Numbered from the stretch's first letter, positions 18,490-28,568 are shown. The stretch is 37,678 nt of DNA from an uncultured Bacteroidales bacterium (GCA_946406095.1 CAMJJO010000003.1:1-37678), one strand, 5' to 3'. A program made the numbers and translations. Notes: generated from the letters alone by a model not told the origin.

Positions 18490-19419
18490 ATGAAAAGGAT
18501 ACTGATTTGCATTCCGCTGATCGTGCTGGCGGTCTCCTGCTCCGGCTTGACAGATGCCGGTCCGGTGCCGGCACAATCCATCTCCCATACACGCAAGGTT
18601 CCGCTGCGCCTCCGCTCAAGCGGCAGCCGTTCGCTGGATCTATGCGCATTCCGCAGCGACGGTTCGCTGTATGCTCACGTCCGGCGGGAAGGGGATTCGA
18701 TTACGGCGGAACTTGCCGCGGGAGAAACTATGATCTGGTGGCTCGTGGCGGATGCTCCGGAGGAATTGCTGGAGACGACGGCATCTCTGGCACAGTTGGA
18801 ACGTGCTAAAGTGTTGCTTGAGGATAATACGAGGGAATCGTTCGTAATGACCGGATACGGGGCGGGAGTCCTGACTGGGAATACGGAGAAAGTCCTGAAT
18901 ATGAGAAGGCTCGTGTGTAAGGTGTCCGTAGGAAAGCTGACACCTTCTTTCCTCGGAGAAGAAGAGTATGCGGGCAAGCGGGCGGTTCTGGAAAGGGCGT
19001 TTCTCCTGAATGCTCCAAGCGCCGTTTTTCTCGATGGCAAGCCATCTGCGGATGACATGTGCAATGTCGGTTGCCTGGATTCCGGCCTGCCCCGGGGATT
19101 GTCCGATCTGGTCTCATGTGACCTGGCGTCGAATCTGGAAGGCACTGCCGCCCGCAGCCTGGACCTGAGTCTGTATTGCTGCCCCAATCCGCTTGGGAAT
19201 ACCAGTCTGGTTCTGGAACTGTCGATAGAAGGGGAGACCAGCTACTATCCGATCTCCCTTCCTCCGTTGCAGAGCAATTGCGAGTACCATGTTCCGGAAG
19301 TGGAGCTGCTCGGAGATGGGTCGGCGTCTCCGGATTTGCCGGTGGACAGGAAGTCGGTCGGTTTTACCATAGTGGTGAATCCTTGGGAAAATGAATATAA
19401 GGATCTAATATTGGATTAA
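18490..19419 (+). CDS. Fimbrillin-like lipoprotein (minor subunit candidate)
   Basis: LAVSCSGL lipobox; MRRLVCKVSVGKL and C-terminal VGFTIVVNPWENEYKDLILD resemble FimA-superfamily strands; position in cluster. Confidence 0.6.
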   Translation: MKRILICIPLIVLAVSCSGLTDAGPVPAQSISHTRKVPLRLRSSGSRSLDLCAFRSDGSLYAHVRREGDSITAELAAGETMIWWLVADAPEELLETTASLAQLERAKVLLEDNTRESFVMTGYGAGVLTGNTEKVLNMRRLVCKVSVGKLTPSFLGEEEYAGKRAVLERAFLLNAPSAVFLDGKPSADDMCNVGCLDSGLPRGLSDLVSCDLASNLEGTAARSLDLSLYCCPNPLGNTSLVLELSIEGETSYYPISLPPLQSNCEYHVPEVELLGDGSASPDLPVDRKSVGFTIVVNPWENEYKDLILD

Positions 19420-19430
19420 ATGCAAAACAA

Positions 19431-22010
19431 ATGAAAATCAACAATATACGTTATTTGATATTGCTGCCTGTCCTGCTTGCGCCAAGCTGCTCCGAAGAGT
19501 ATCTTGCCGAAATGGCTCCCGGCACCGAGGCGGACATAAATCTGACCGTGAGCGGCGATGTCTCGTCGAAGAGCTCGCTGCTCGCAAACGAGAGCCTGGT
19601 GAAGGACCTGAATATCTGGGTGTATTCATCCTCGGGGCAGTTGGTGGAGACCTTCTTCCTGGATGGGCTGTCGTTTTCGTCATCGGGCAGCGTGAACGTC
19701 ACCACGACGGCCGGAGGGCACAGCAAGCTTATAGTTATAGGCAATGCGGGGCGGGCTCTGAACGCCCCGGCAAGGAGTACGGACAGCGTGCAGATATCGA
19801 TGTCTTATCCTAACGATGCCTCGGCAGCGATGCCGATGGTAGGCGAGGGCCTGCTCAGCCTGACTTCCAGCGGCATGCGAAGTGACGTGGAATTGAACAG
19901 GGCCATGTGCAGAATGGCTTTGAAAGTGGGCCTGAACAGTTCTCTTGCGGCAGCGGGAGGCGTACTGGGAGGGAATATCCGGATAAGCCGTGCCGGCCTT
20001 TTCAACAGTCCTTCGGTGATGACCCTGCAGCCGTCGGCGGCCTGGGAAAGCGCCCGTTCCTTCAAGGCTGCGGCGGGCACTGCTTTCGCTCCCGGGGACT
20101 GCCTGTCCGCGGCTGATATCTCTACCTTGTATTCCGGGGGCACGGTATACCTCTACGGCCTCCCTAACTTCACGGACCTCCCGTATCTGGACGGCCCTTC
20201 CGCGCTCACGGCGTTCTCGTCCTACATAGAGATGCTGCTGGAATTCGATGGCATAGGAAATGTGGGCGAAGGGAGTGTGCTATGCCGTTTCTATGCCAAT
20301 GACGGGGCCAGGATCGGCCTGAAGGGCGGATGCAGCTACAGCTGCCAGGTGCTGATCTCGAACGACGGTGCATCCAACTCATGGAGGAAAGATGATTTCC
20401 GCCTCGATATGCCGGACAGATTCCTTGCGGGGGAGAGCAAGAGCATATATCTCCATTCAAGGAATCACGGGGCCCAGGAAGTGTCCTTTTCGCTTTCCGA
20501 AACCCCGGGAGTGGGAGAAACGCCGGTGTTCAGATTGGGGGAGAAGGTGTCGGATACTTTCCTTCAGGGTATTCGGGTGATTGCGAAAACGGTAGGAACC
20601 GGCACCTTGTACTGCTTCGATTCCAACAATGAAATGATGGGCGAGGTTCCGCTGACGGCGGTATGGCCGGAGATTGCCGTCTCCGACAAAGTGCTGGATG
20701 TGACCGGGGCCGAGGTGCCTCTGGATTTGCAGGGACTGACCGACGCCTTCTCGAAAAGGGCCTCGGACGAGTTGTATGAATCTCTCTACGGCATAGCCTC
20801 GGTCGAACCCACCGAAATCATTTCCGGTTTGCATGGTCAGGATTTTATCCACGCTGAAGGTTCCGATGCCTTGCTTTATGTAGATGAATTGTTCTGGAGC
20901 CGTGCGGGAGTGAGCAGAAACTGGACGGAAGCTGTCGGAAAGACTATCCCTTACAGGGTAACGCTGGCATGCGGGTTAACTGCCGATTTCAACGTTTCGA
21001 TTGCCAATGTGTTGGTGGCTCCGTTTCGCGGAGACAGGGATTTCGGAGAGGCTTTCGACATTTCGGAGATAGAGGACCCGCTCCCGAAGATGGCCGCCCT
21101 GGCAAATCAGAATTCGATCACCGCCCAAGTATACGCGGACGTGCCGTCCAGCTTCAATACGCAGACAAGAGACCAGTGGCAGCAAAACGGCTGGCGCAGC
21201 TGGTATGGAGGCACGCAGCTGAGTGCAGGCACGGTGGCGGACTCATACGTGGATTCCTGGAGCGGCAGCGGCATCCGCTGGGTGCTGACATCTGTGGCCA
21301 CAAAATCGCTTTACGGGCCATCCGTGCCGCTTTATATCGGGAAACTGAATCCCCATTGCGGGGAATACGTCCGGGAGTTGCTCGGCCATTACGCCTCTAC
21401 GGTTTACCACCCAGTGGGAGTTGAACTATATATCGAGCGTCTGGCTACGTATAATTCCGGCGGTAGGTACAATACCGTGTTTGTGCACGGGACGGATTAT
21501 TACAGCACCGATAACCTGATCAATTTCACCACCTGCCTCTGTTTCAGGCCGCATTTGGCTGGTACCGTTCTGGATATAGAGCACGGCAGCTTTGCGTATC
21601 AGGGTCGCGACAGCGGGCCAGCCTACTCCAATTTCTCAAATATCGGTCCCTATGGTTATGCAACCCTGAGCAACGGCGACTTCCTGGAGACCAACTGGGA
21701 CGGGGATCTGTATAAGAACAGCGATTTCAACTATGGATCCGGGCCCGTATTCGGCACGAGCATTTTCAACTACAATGTGCGCCCTCCATATAGCGGGAGT
21801 GCATTCGGAGCCATCAAAGGCCTGCATCTGGCGCTGTATTATTACGCTCCCTACACATATCAGGGAGGGCACGCTGAGATTGCAGACAACTACGGACACG
21901 TCGGCAGCAAAGGCCACGTGTCCGTAGAGAAGTGGAGTGTTTCTTCCAAGGCCTTTTTCGAATGGCCGGAAGAAGAATTCATCAGGCCTTCGCCTTCTGG
22001 GGATCTTTGA
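19431..22010 (+). CDS. Large DUF4906-like fimbrial tip or adhesin candidate
   Basis: LLAPSCSEE lipobox; DLNIWVYSSSGQLVETFF, LIVIGNAGR, ELNRAMCRMALKV; last and largest gene of the fimbrillin cluster (859 aa). Confidence 0.65.
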   Translation: MKINNIRYLILLPVLLAPSCSEEYLAEMAPGTEADINLTVSGDVSSKSSLLANESLVKDLNIWVYSSSGQLVETFFLDGLSFSSSGSVNVTTTAGGHSKLIVIGNAGRALNAPARSTDSVQISMSYPNDASAAMPMVGEGLLSLTSSGMRSDVELNRAMCRMALKVGLNSSLAAAGGVLGGNIRISRAGLFNSPSVMTLQPSAAWESARSFKAAAGTAFAPGDCLSAADISTLYSGGTVYLYGLPNFTDLPYLDGPSALTAFSSYIEMLLEFDGIGNVGEGSVLCRFYANDGARIGLKGGCSYSCQVLISNDGASNSWRKDDFRLDMPDRFLAGESKSIYLHSRNHGAQEVSFSLSETPGVGETPVFRLGEKVSDTFLQGIRVIAKTVGTGTLYCFDSNNEMMGEVPLTAVWPEIAVSDKVLDVTGAEVPLDLQGLTDAFSKRASDELYESLYGIASVEPTEIISGLHGQDFIHAEGSDALLYVDELFWSRAGVSRNWTEAVGKTIPYRVTLACGLTADFNVSIANVLVAPFRGDRDFGEAFDISEIEDPLPKMAALANQNSITAQVYADVPSSFNTQTRDQWQQNGWRSWYGGTQLSAGTVADSYVDSWSGSGIRWVLTSVATKSLYGPSVPLYIGKLNPHCGEYVRELLGHYASTVYHPVGVELYIERLATYNSGGRYNTVFVHGTDYYSTDNLINFTTCLCFRPHLAGTVLDIEHGSFAYQGRDSGPAYSNFSNIGPYGYATLSNGDFLETNWDGDLYKNSDFNYGSGPVFGTSIFNYNVRPPYSGSAFGAIKGLHLALYYYAPYTYQGGHAEIADNYGHVGSKGHVSVEKWSVSSKAFFEWPEEEFIRPSPSGDL

Positions 22011-23253
22011 ACAGGATCATGAAGAGCAGGCCGACTATGAAGGCATATCCTGCAAAGATGTACCAAGCCTTGGACCAGGAAGGAACCGCGGCATTGTAGA
22101 CGGTGGCGTCCACGACTGCTCCGGCGCAGAGGGTGCCGATGGTGGCTCCCAGGCCGTTGGTCATCAGCATGAACACACCCTGGGCGCTGGAACGGATGTC
22201 CGGGGTGGTGTTCTCGTTGACATAAAGCGAACCGGAGATGTTGAAGAAGTCGAATGCCACGCCATAGACGATGCAGCTCAGGATGAAGAGAAGCACGCCA
22301 GGCATTGCAGGATTGCCGGCTCCGAAGAAGCCGAAGCGGAACACCCAGGCGAACATTGCCATAAGCATTACCTTCTTGATGCCGAAACGCTTCATGCAGA
22401 TAGGGATCAGAAGGATGCAGAGGGTTTCGGATGCCTGGCTGATGGCGATCAGGGCATTGGAGTTCTTGACTGCAAAGGTGTTGGCAAGTGCAGGATCGGC
22501 AGCGAACGAACCAAGGAAGGTATTTGCATAGCCATTGGTGATCTGGAGCGACGCGCCAAGCAGCATCGAGAAGATGAAGAATATTGCGAACTGGCCTTGC
22601 TTGAACAGGCTGAACGCCTTAAGCCCGAAGGCCTCGGCCAGGCTCTTGGATTCTCCGCGGTTGATGTCGCAAGCGGGCATCGACAGCGCGTATGCGCAAA
22701 GCACTATGGAAAGAATGCCCGAGAAGAAGAGCTGGTTGTAATTGTCCTGCATTGCAACTCCGCCGATCTTGATGAAATTGGTGAGGAGCATACTCGCGAT
22801 GAATCCGACCGTGCCGAAGACGCGAAGCGGGGGATATGCGGTGACGGGATCCATTCCGGCCTTGCCCAATGCGTTGTATGCCACGGAGTTGGATATGGCG
22901 ATGGTGGGCATATAGAAGGCTACACTGATGCTGTAGAGGACGAATAGCGGGGCGAAGGCGACTGCATCCCCTGCGCTCATGCAGTAGAACCCGGCTCCAA
23001 GCATGAAGAGGCCTGCAAGGCCATGGCAGAGGGAGAGGGTTTTCTGAGCGGGGATGAAACGGTCTGCCACTATACCCATGAGAGTGGGCATGAAGATGGA
23101 CACGATGCCCTGCATGGCGAAGAACCACTTGATCTGGGGGCCAAGCCCGGCCATCCCGAGGTAACGGCCGAGAGAGGTGAGATAGGCTCCCCAGGCCGCA
23201 TACTGCAGTATAAGCATCAGGACAAGCCTGAATTTAAGCTGATTGTTTTTCAT
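21982..23253 (-). CDS. MFS nucleoside permease (NupG/XapB-like)
   Basis: MKNNQLKFRLVLMLILQYAAWGAYLTSLGRYLG..., PTLMGIVADRFIPAQK, multiple TM segments typical of nucleoside:H+ symporters. Confidence 0.88.
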   Translation of the reverse strand: MKNNQLKFRLVLMLILQYAAWGAYLTSLGRYLGMAGLGPQIKWFFAMQGIVSIFMPTLMGIVADRFIPAQKTLSLCHGLAGLFMLGAGFYCMSAGDAVAFAPLFVLYSISVAFYMPTIAISNSVAYNALGKAGMDPVTAYPPLRVFGTVGFIASMLLTNFIKIGGVAMQDNYNQLFFSGILSIVLCAYALSMPACDINRGESKSLAEAFGLKAFSLFKQGQFAIFFIFSMLLGASLQITNGYANTFLGSFAADPALANTFAVKNSNALIAISQASETLCILLIPICMKRFGIKKVMLMAMFAWVFRFGFFGAGNPAMPGVLLFILSCIVYGVAFDFFNISGSLYVNENTTPDIRSSAQGVFMLMTNGLGATIGTLCAGAVVDATVYNAAVPSWSKAWYIFAGYAFIVGLLFMILFKDPQKAKA

Positions 23254-23276
23254 TATTCGATGCTTTGATGAACAGA

Positions 23277-23284
23277 CAAATTTA
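23277..23284 (-). promoter_or_regulatory. Putative -7 box (TAAATTTG) for the nucleoside permease gene
   Basis: caaattta on +, 23 nt upstream of the ATG at 23253. Confidence 0.5.
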
Positions 23285-23305
23285 GCGTTTTTCTGCTAAA
23301 TTGCT

Positions 23306-23313
23306 TATATTTG
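23306..23313 (+). promoter_or_regulatory. Putative -7 box (TATATTTG) for the tgt operon
   Basis: TATATTTG only 4 nt before the tgt ATG at 23318. Confidence 0.5.
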
Positions 23314-23317
23314 AAAG

Positions 23318-24448
23318 ATGAAATTTGAAAAGACCCATTCGGACCATTCAAGCTCCGCCCGCTGCGGTGTCCTTCATACGGATCACGGCGATATCCGCAC
23401 CCCCATTTTTATGCCTGTGGGCACGGTGGGGTCGGTAAAAGGGGTTTATCACAGGGATCTGAAGGAAGATATAAAGGCCGAAATAATTCTCGGCAACACC
23501 TACCATCTTTATCTCCGCCCCGGGCTGGATATACTCCGCCAGGCCGGAGGTCTGCACAAGTTCGAGAACTGGGACCGTCCCATCCTCACCGACAGCGGTG
23601 GATTTCAGGTGTTCAGCCTAAGCCCCATACGCAAACTCACTCCGGACGGATGCACTTTCCAGAGCCACATAGATGGCAGCCGGCATACTTTCACTCCGGA
23701 GAATAACGTTGATACCCAGCGCATTATCGGCGCTGACATAATGATGGCGCTGGATGAGTGCTGCCCCGGGGATGCAGACCATGCCTATGCCCGCAAGAGC
23801 CTGAATCTCACCAAGTCCTGGCTGGAACGCTACGACAAGCGTTTCCGGGAAACCGAGCCCCTCTACGGCTATAGCCAGTGCTACTTCCCCATAGTCCAGG
23901 GATGCGTGTATCCGGACCTTCGCAAGGAGGCGGTGGAACATGCGGTGCAGTTCGATGCCGACGGCTACGCCATTGGCGGCCTGGCAGTGGGGGAGCCCAC
24001 GGAGAAGATGTATGAGATGCTGGAACTGGTATGCCCCCTTCTTCCGGCGGACCGCCCCCGTTACCTGATGGGAGTCGGCACCCCCGCGAACATCCTGGAG
24101 GGCATTGCAAGGGGAGTGGACATGTTCGACTGCGTGATGCCCACGCGCAACGGCCGCAACGGGATGCTCTTCACCTGGGACGGCATCATGAATATGCGCA
24201 ACGAGAAGTGGAAGGACGATTTCAGCCCTCTGGACCCTTCGGGCACGTCCTTTGTTGACCATACTTACACCAAAGCCTACCTGCGCCATCTCTTCATTTC
24301 CGGGGAGATGTTCGCCGGGATGATTGCGAGCGAACATAACCTCGCATTTTATCTCGACCTTGTCCGCCAGGCCCGCTTGCATATCGAGGCGGGAGACTTC
24401 GCGGCCTGGAAGGATGCGGCAGTGGCAAAGATTACGCAGAGACTATGA
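23318..24448 (+). CDS. tgt: tRNA-guanine transglycosylase
   Basis: GNTYHLYLRPGLDILRQAGGLHKF, ILTDSGGFQVFSL, GGLAVGEP, RYLMGVGTPANILEGIARGVDMFDCVMPTRNGRNG. Confidence 0.98.
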   Translation: MKFEKTHSDHSSSARCGVLHTDHGDIRTPIFMPVGTVGSVKGVYHRDLKEDIKAEIILGNTYHLYLRPGLDILRQAGGLHKFENWDRPILTDSGGFQVFSLSPIRKLTPDGCTFQSHIDGSRHTFTPENNVDTQRIIGADIMMALDECCPGDADHAYARKSLNLTKSWLERYDKRFRETEPLYGYSQCYFPIVQGCVYPDLRKEAVEHAVQFDADGYAIGGLAVGEPTEKMYEMLELVCPLLPADRPRYLMGVGTPANILEGIARGVDMFDCVMPTRNGRNGMLFTWDGIMNMRNEKWKDDFSPLDPSGTSFVDHTYTKAYLRHLFISGEMFAGMIASEHNLAFYLDLVRQARLHIEAGDFAAWKDAAVAKITQRL

Positions 24449-25521
24449 GGAAACTCGACCTCTACATATCCAAGAAGTTCATCACGACCTTCTTCATGGC
24501 GTTGCTGCTGATCATCGGCATCGTCATAATCTTCGACATATCCGAGAAGGTGGATTATTTCGTCAAGAACGAGGCTCCTCTCAAGGCTATCATATTCGAC
24601 TACTATGTGAACTTCGTGCCGTATTTCGTGAATATGTTCAGCCCCCTGTTCGTATTCATCACTGTAATATTCTTCACTTCCAGGATGGCCGCCAATTCCG
24701 AATTCATCGCAATGCTGTCCGGAGGTGTGAGCTATGCCAGGATACTGGTGCCTTACGTGGCCTGCGCTCTTCTGATCGGGGCGCTTTCCCTGGGGCTCAA
24801 TCTATATGTGATACCCAAATCCAACGTCACGCGGACGGAATTCGAACAGAAATATCTCAAGAACAAGCAGGTACGGTTCCGCAACGTCCATTACCAGATC
24901 GCCCCCGGGCAGTTCGTGTATGTGGAATCTTTCAGCCGTTGGAACAATACCGCCTATAAATTCACCCTTGAGACCATAGAGGACAATAAACTCAAGAGCA
25001 AGCTGGAGGCGGATTCTGCCGTATGGGACAGCACCAAGGAGTGCTGGCGTCTCCGCAACTGGTTCATCCGGGACTATGCATCCGGGCTGGAAGACCATAT
25101 CACCAGCGGAGAAAAGAAAGATACCGTCATCGAACTGACGGTCACGGATTTCTATCGCAACGAAAAAACCGTGGAAACTCTTCCCATCAAGGATCTCAAC
25201 CAGCTGATAGCGACCCAGAACATGCGCGGAGATGCCAATGTGATGTTTGCCGAGATCGAGTTGCACAACCGCTTCGCGATGCCTTTTTCGGCTATCATCC
25301 TTACCATTATGGGAGTCTGCCTCTCTTCCCGCAAGAAGCGCGGAGGCATAGGCTGGAACCTGGGTGTCGGCATCGCTCTGGCCTTCTCTTACATCCTGTT
25401 CCTGCGCTTTGCCCAGATGTTCGTCTATGCGGGCACCATGCCTGCCAGCCTCGCCCTCTGGATACCTAACATATTATTTGCGCTGATTACTGTTTTCCTT
25501 TATACCAAAGCTCAGAAATAA
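24445..25521 (+). CDS. LptF/LptG family permease (YjgP/YjgQ)
   Basis: [69 protein letters not shown]; downstream TM segments. Confidence 0.92.
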   Translation: MRKLDLYISKKFITTFFMALLLIIGIVIIFDISEKVDYFVKNEAPLKAIIFDYYVNFVPYFVNMFSPLFVFITVIFFTSRMAANSEFIAMLSGGVSYARILVPYVACALLIGALSLGLNLYVIPKSNVTRTEFEQKYLKNKQVRFRNVHYQIAPGQFVYVESFSRWNNTAYKFTLETIEDNKLKSKLEADSAVWDSTKECWRLRNWFIRDYASGLEDHITSGEKKDTVIELTVTDFYRNEKTVETLPIKDLNQLIATQNMRGDANVMFAEIELHNRFAMPFSAIILTIMGVCLSSRKKRGGIGWNLGVGIALAFSYILFLRFAQMFVYAGTMPASLALWIPNILFALITVFLYTKAQK

Positions 25522-25955
25522 TGACAGTCAAAGTCGTGAACAAGGGCAAGAATGCCCTTCCGCAGTACGCCACATTAGCATCCGCCGGTATGGACGTGCG
25601 CGCTTCCCTGGATGCTCCCGTGGTGCTTGGTCCGCTTCAGCGGGCGATGATTCCCACCGGGCTTTATCTGGAGATTCCCGTAGGATATGAGGTGCAGGTG
25701 CGCCCACGCAGCGGACTTGCTGCGAAAAAGGGAATAACCGTGCTTAACACGCCCGGCACAATCGACGCGGACTATAGGGGAGAGGTGAACGTCATTCTCG
25801 TGAACCTCTCGGATCAGCCGTTCACTGTCGAGCCCGGCGAGCGCATTGCCCAGCTGGTGCTTGCGAAGCACGAGAAGATCGATTGGGAAGAGGTTTCCGA
25901 ATTGGGAGCCACGGAGCGTGGGGAAGGCGGTTTTGGCAGCACCGGAACGAAATGA
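25521..25955 (+). CDS. dut: dUTP diphosphatase
   Basis: [63 protein letters not shown]: all five dUTPase motifs. Confidence 0.98.
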   Translation: MTVKVVNKGKNALPQYATLASAGMDVRASLDAPVVLGPLQRAMIPTGLYLEIPVGYEVQVRPRSGLAAKKGITVLNTPGTIDADYRGEVNVILVNLSDQPFTVEPGERIAQLVLAKHEKIDWEEVSELGATERGEGGFGSTGTK

Positions 25956-27349
25956 GCACGGAGGATCTTTACAAGCTATATTGCGAATGCGGGTATCAGG
26001 TGAGTACCGATAGCCGCACTATTCCTGCCGGGGCGATCTTTTTTGCTCTCCGAGGGGAGAATTTCGATGGTAATCAGTATGCGCTGAAGGCTCTGGAAGC
26101 AGGTGCTGCTTACGCCGTTGTCAATGATGATGCGGACGTCGCTCCTGCGGACGGGCAATGCGGAGACGGGCTCCCCTTGCGGGACGCGGCTCTGCCCTTT
26201 GCCCGTCGCGGAAAGCCTGAGGGGGTCCGCATCATCCCTGTTCCGGACCCATTCAAAGCCTTACAGAATCTGGCAATCCATCATCGCAAGGCGTTGGGAA
26301 TACCCGTGATAGGGCTGACTGGAACCAATGGGAAGACCACTACCAAGGAGTTGATCGCGGCGGCGCTGGGAGCCAAGTTCAAGGTCGCGGCTACCAAAGG
26401 CAACCTGAATAACGACATAGGCGTGCCGCTGACTTTGCTTTCCATCAAACCGGGCACCGAGATGGCCGTGGTGGAAATGGGCGCAAATCATCCCGACGAT
26501 ATCGCGAAACTGGTGAAGGTAAGCCAGCCGGATTATGGATACATCACCAATGTGGGAAAGGCGCATCTGCTGGGTTTCGGCTCCTTCGAAGGCGTTCTGG
26601 CTGCAAAGACGGAGCTTTACAAATGGCTCGGCAGCCACAGGGGCTCGCTGATATTCGTGAATACGGATCATCCGGAACTGACTGCGGAGGCTCGCAGGCA
26701 GGCCTGCCATCAGTGGGAATTCTGCCGCGAGTCTATGGGTGTGGAGGTGCTGCCGGCAACGCCGGAGAATCCTTTCCTGGCGCTGAAAGCCGGCAAAGAT
26801 GAAATCCATACCCGCCTTGTGGGTGCATACAATACCGATAACGTGATGGCGGCTCTTGCCATTGCCGAGTACTTCGGAGTGAAGCGCAAGGATGCCATCC
26901 GCGCCATAGAAGCCTATACACCGGCAAACAGCCGTTCGCAGCTCCAGAAAACGGAAAGGAATACCATCATTGTCGATGCATACAACGCCAATCCCACTTC
27001 GATGGGGCTGGCGATCGACAATCTGGCAGCGATGAAGACGGATGGAAAGCTGGCTCTGCTTGGGGACATGCGCGAGTTGGGCGAGGCTTCTGTGGAGGAG
27101 CATAAAAATATAGTCCGGAAGCTGATTGCATCCGGACTGAAGTCTTACCTTGTAGGCGAAGAATTCGGGAAAGCCCTGGCCGAACTGGGCATCGTCCCAG
27201 GGGAGGATGCCCATATATTGGGATGCTTCCCTTCTTCCAACGCTCTGGCGGAGTTTATTTCAGGCCATAAGATTAAGTTCTCCAATGCCACGGTGCTCGT
27301 CAAAGGCTCCCGTGGCATACAGATGGAGAAGGCTCTTCCTGAATTATAG
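25952..27349 (+). CDS. murF: UDP-N-acetylmuramoyl-tripeptide--D-alanyl-D-alanine ligase
   Basis: [78 protein letters not shown]. Start taken at the ATGA overlap with dut (25952). Confidence 0.97.
   Translation: MSTEDLYKLYCECGYQVSTDSRTIPAGAIFFALRGENFDGNQYALKALEAGAAYAVVNDDADVAPADGQCGDGLPLRDAALPFARRGKPEGVRIIPVPDPFKALQNLAIHHRKALGIPVIGLTGTNGKTTTKELIAAALGAKFKVAATKGNLNNDIGVPLTLLSIKPGTEMAVVEMGANHPDDIAKLVKVSQPDYGYITNVGKAHLLGFGSFEGVLAAKTELYKWLGSHRGSLIFVNTDHPELTAEARRQACHQWEFCRESMGVEVLPATPENPFLALKAGKDEIHTRLVGAYNTDNVMAALAIAEYFGVKRKDAIRAIEAYTPANSRSQLQKTERNTIIVDAYNANPTSMGLAIDNLAAMKTDGKLALLGDMRELGEASVEEHKNIVRKLIASGLKSYLVGEEFGKALAELGIVPGEDAHILGCFPSSNALAEFISGHKIKFSNATVLVKGSRGIQMEKALPEL
26126..26236. repeat. 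111-bp in-frame palindromic element inside murF
   Basis: Perfect terminal inverted repeats GATGATGCGGAC (26126-26137) / GTCCGCATCATC (26225-26236); internal GCGGACGGGCAA (26147-26158) / TTGCCCGTCGC (26199-26209) with a 1-nt bulge. Encodes [37 protein letters not shown]. Confidence 0.8.
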
Positions 27350-27916
27350 CGTATCCATCATATCGAAAACGCGCTTCTGCACTTCTTCGATAGATCCTAC
27401 GCCATTGATTTCGTGATAGATACCCTTGTCTTTGTAAATCTCGATGAGGGGTTCTGTCTTTGCGTGATAGGTCTTGATGCGGTTGGCGATCGTCTCGTCG
27501 GAGGCATCGTCGGCACGCCCCTCGATAAGCGCGCGGCCTTTGATGCGTGCTTTGATTTCCTCGTCGGGAATCATCAGGGAGATGACACCTGTAACATATT
27601 CATCGCGTGCTTCGAGCATTTCGTCCAGGTCCATTGCCTGCTGCACCGTGCGGGGGAATCCGTCCAGAAGGAATCCGTTGACATCGGGATACTTTGCAAA
27701 GGTCTGGGCGATCATGCCTTCGACCACTTCGTCGGGGACAAGGTTGCCTTTCTCGATGAGGGCCGCTGCCTGTTTCCCCAGCTCCGTGCCGGCTGCAATC
27801 TCGGAACGGAGAAGCTCTCCGGTGGAGATATGTTTCAGGTTGTATTTTTTGACCATAGGTGCCGCGTGAGTTCCTTTACCGGCACCGGGAGGCCCGAACA
27901 TAATGAAGTACTTCAT
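27344..27916 (-). CDS. adk: Adenylate kinase
   Basis: MKYFIMFGPPGAGKGTHA; LLDGFPRTVQQA; 190 aa. Confidence 0.97.
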   Translation of the reverse strand: MKYFIMFGPPGAGKGTHAAPMVKKYNLKHISTGELLRSEIAAGTELGKQAAALIEKGNLVPDEVVEGMIAQTFAKYPDVNGFLLDGFPRTVQQAMDLDEMLEARDEYVTGVISLMIPDEEIKARIKGRALIEGRADDASDETIANRIKTYHAKTEPLIEIYKDKGIYHEINGVGSIEEVQKRVFDMMDTL

Positions 27917-27921
27917 ATTAG

Positions 27922-28488
27922 CTATTCTAAAACGTAAATGTCTTTAAGGTTGCGCCCCAGTTCGTCGTAGTCCAGGCCGAAGCCGACTATGAAGCGGTTG
28001 GGAATCTCTGCACCCACGTAATCGAGCTTGTCCTTGCCGCAGAACACTTCCGGCTTGAGGAGCATGGTGCAGATGCGCACATCCTTGGCTCCTGCATCGA
28101 GAAGTTTCTTTTTCAGGGCGATTATGGTATTGCCGGTATCCACTATGTCTTCGCAGACTATAACCGTCTTCCCTTTGATGTCGGTGCTGAGGGGCATCGT
28201 CTCTTTGACCACTCCGGTGGAGGTGGTGCCTACGTACGACGACAGTTTCATCGATGCAAGTTCGACCGGGAAGTTGATTCTCTTAAGAAGTTCACCGGTG
28301 AACATGATGGAACCGTGGAGGACACAGAGCAGGACGGGAATGTCGTTTTCTGATCTTTTTCCGTAGGAATGGTCCGGGTCACAAAAATCCTCATTTAATC
28401 TATCTGCCACATTATCAATGATTTGCGCGACTTTTTCGTAGGGGATAAAAGGCACGAAGACCTTGTCGTGAATATAAACTTTATCCAT
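27922..28488 (-). CDS. hpt: Hypoxanthine phosphoribosyltransferase
   Basis: VCEDIVDTGNTIIAL PRPP-binding motif; VLCVLHGSIMFTGELL; YVGAEIPNRFIVGFGLDYDE. Start chosen at MDKVYIHDK. Confidence 0.93.
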   Translation of the reverse strand: MDKVYIHDKVFVPFIPYEKVAQIIDNVADRLNEDFCDPDHSYGKRSENDIPVLLCVLHGSIMFTGELLKRINFPVELASMKLSSYVGTTSTGVVKETMPLSTDIKGKTVIVCEDIVDTGNTIIALKKKLLDAGAKDVRICTMLLKPEVFCGKDKLDYVGAEIPNRFIVGFGLDYDELGRNLKDIYVLE

Positions 28489-28560
28489 AATAAAATATTC
28501 AATGCATAAAGTTACAATTTTTTCGCGATACGGAAACATAAAAAATCTTTTCGCTATGAA

Positions 28561-28568
28561 TATATTTG
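28561..28568 (+). promoter_or_regulatory. Putative -7 box (TATATTTG) for the HhH/beta-barrel gene
   Basis: TATATTTG 36 nt upstream of the ATG at 28605. Confidence 0.5.

Noticed and set aside
21937-22947. 336-aa + strand ORF
   Set aside because: Mostly antisense to the nucleoside permease; His/Asp/Glu-rich shadow composition.
26261-27214. 317-aa minus-strand ORF
   Set aside because: Antisense to murF; no signal or domain features.
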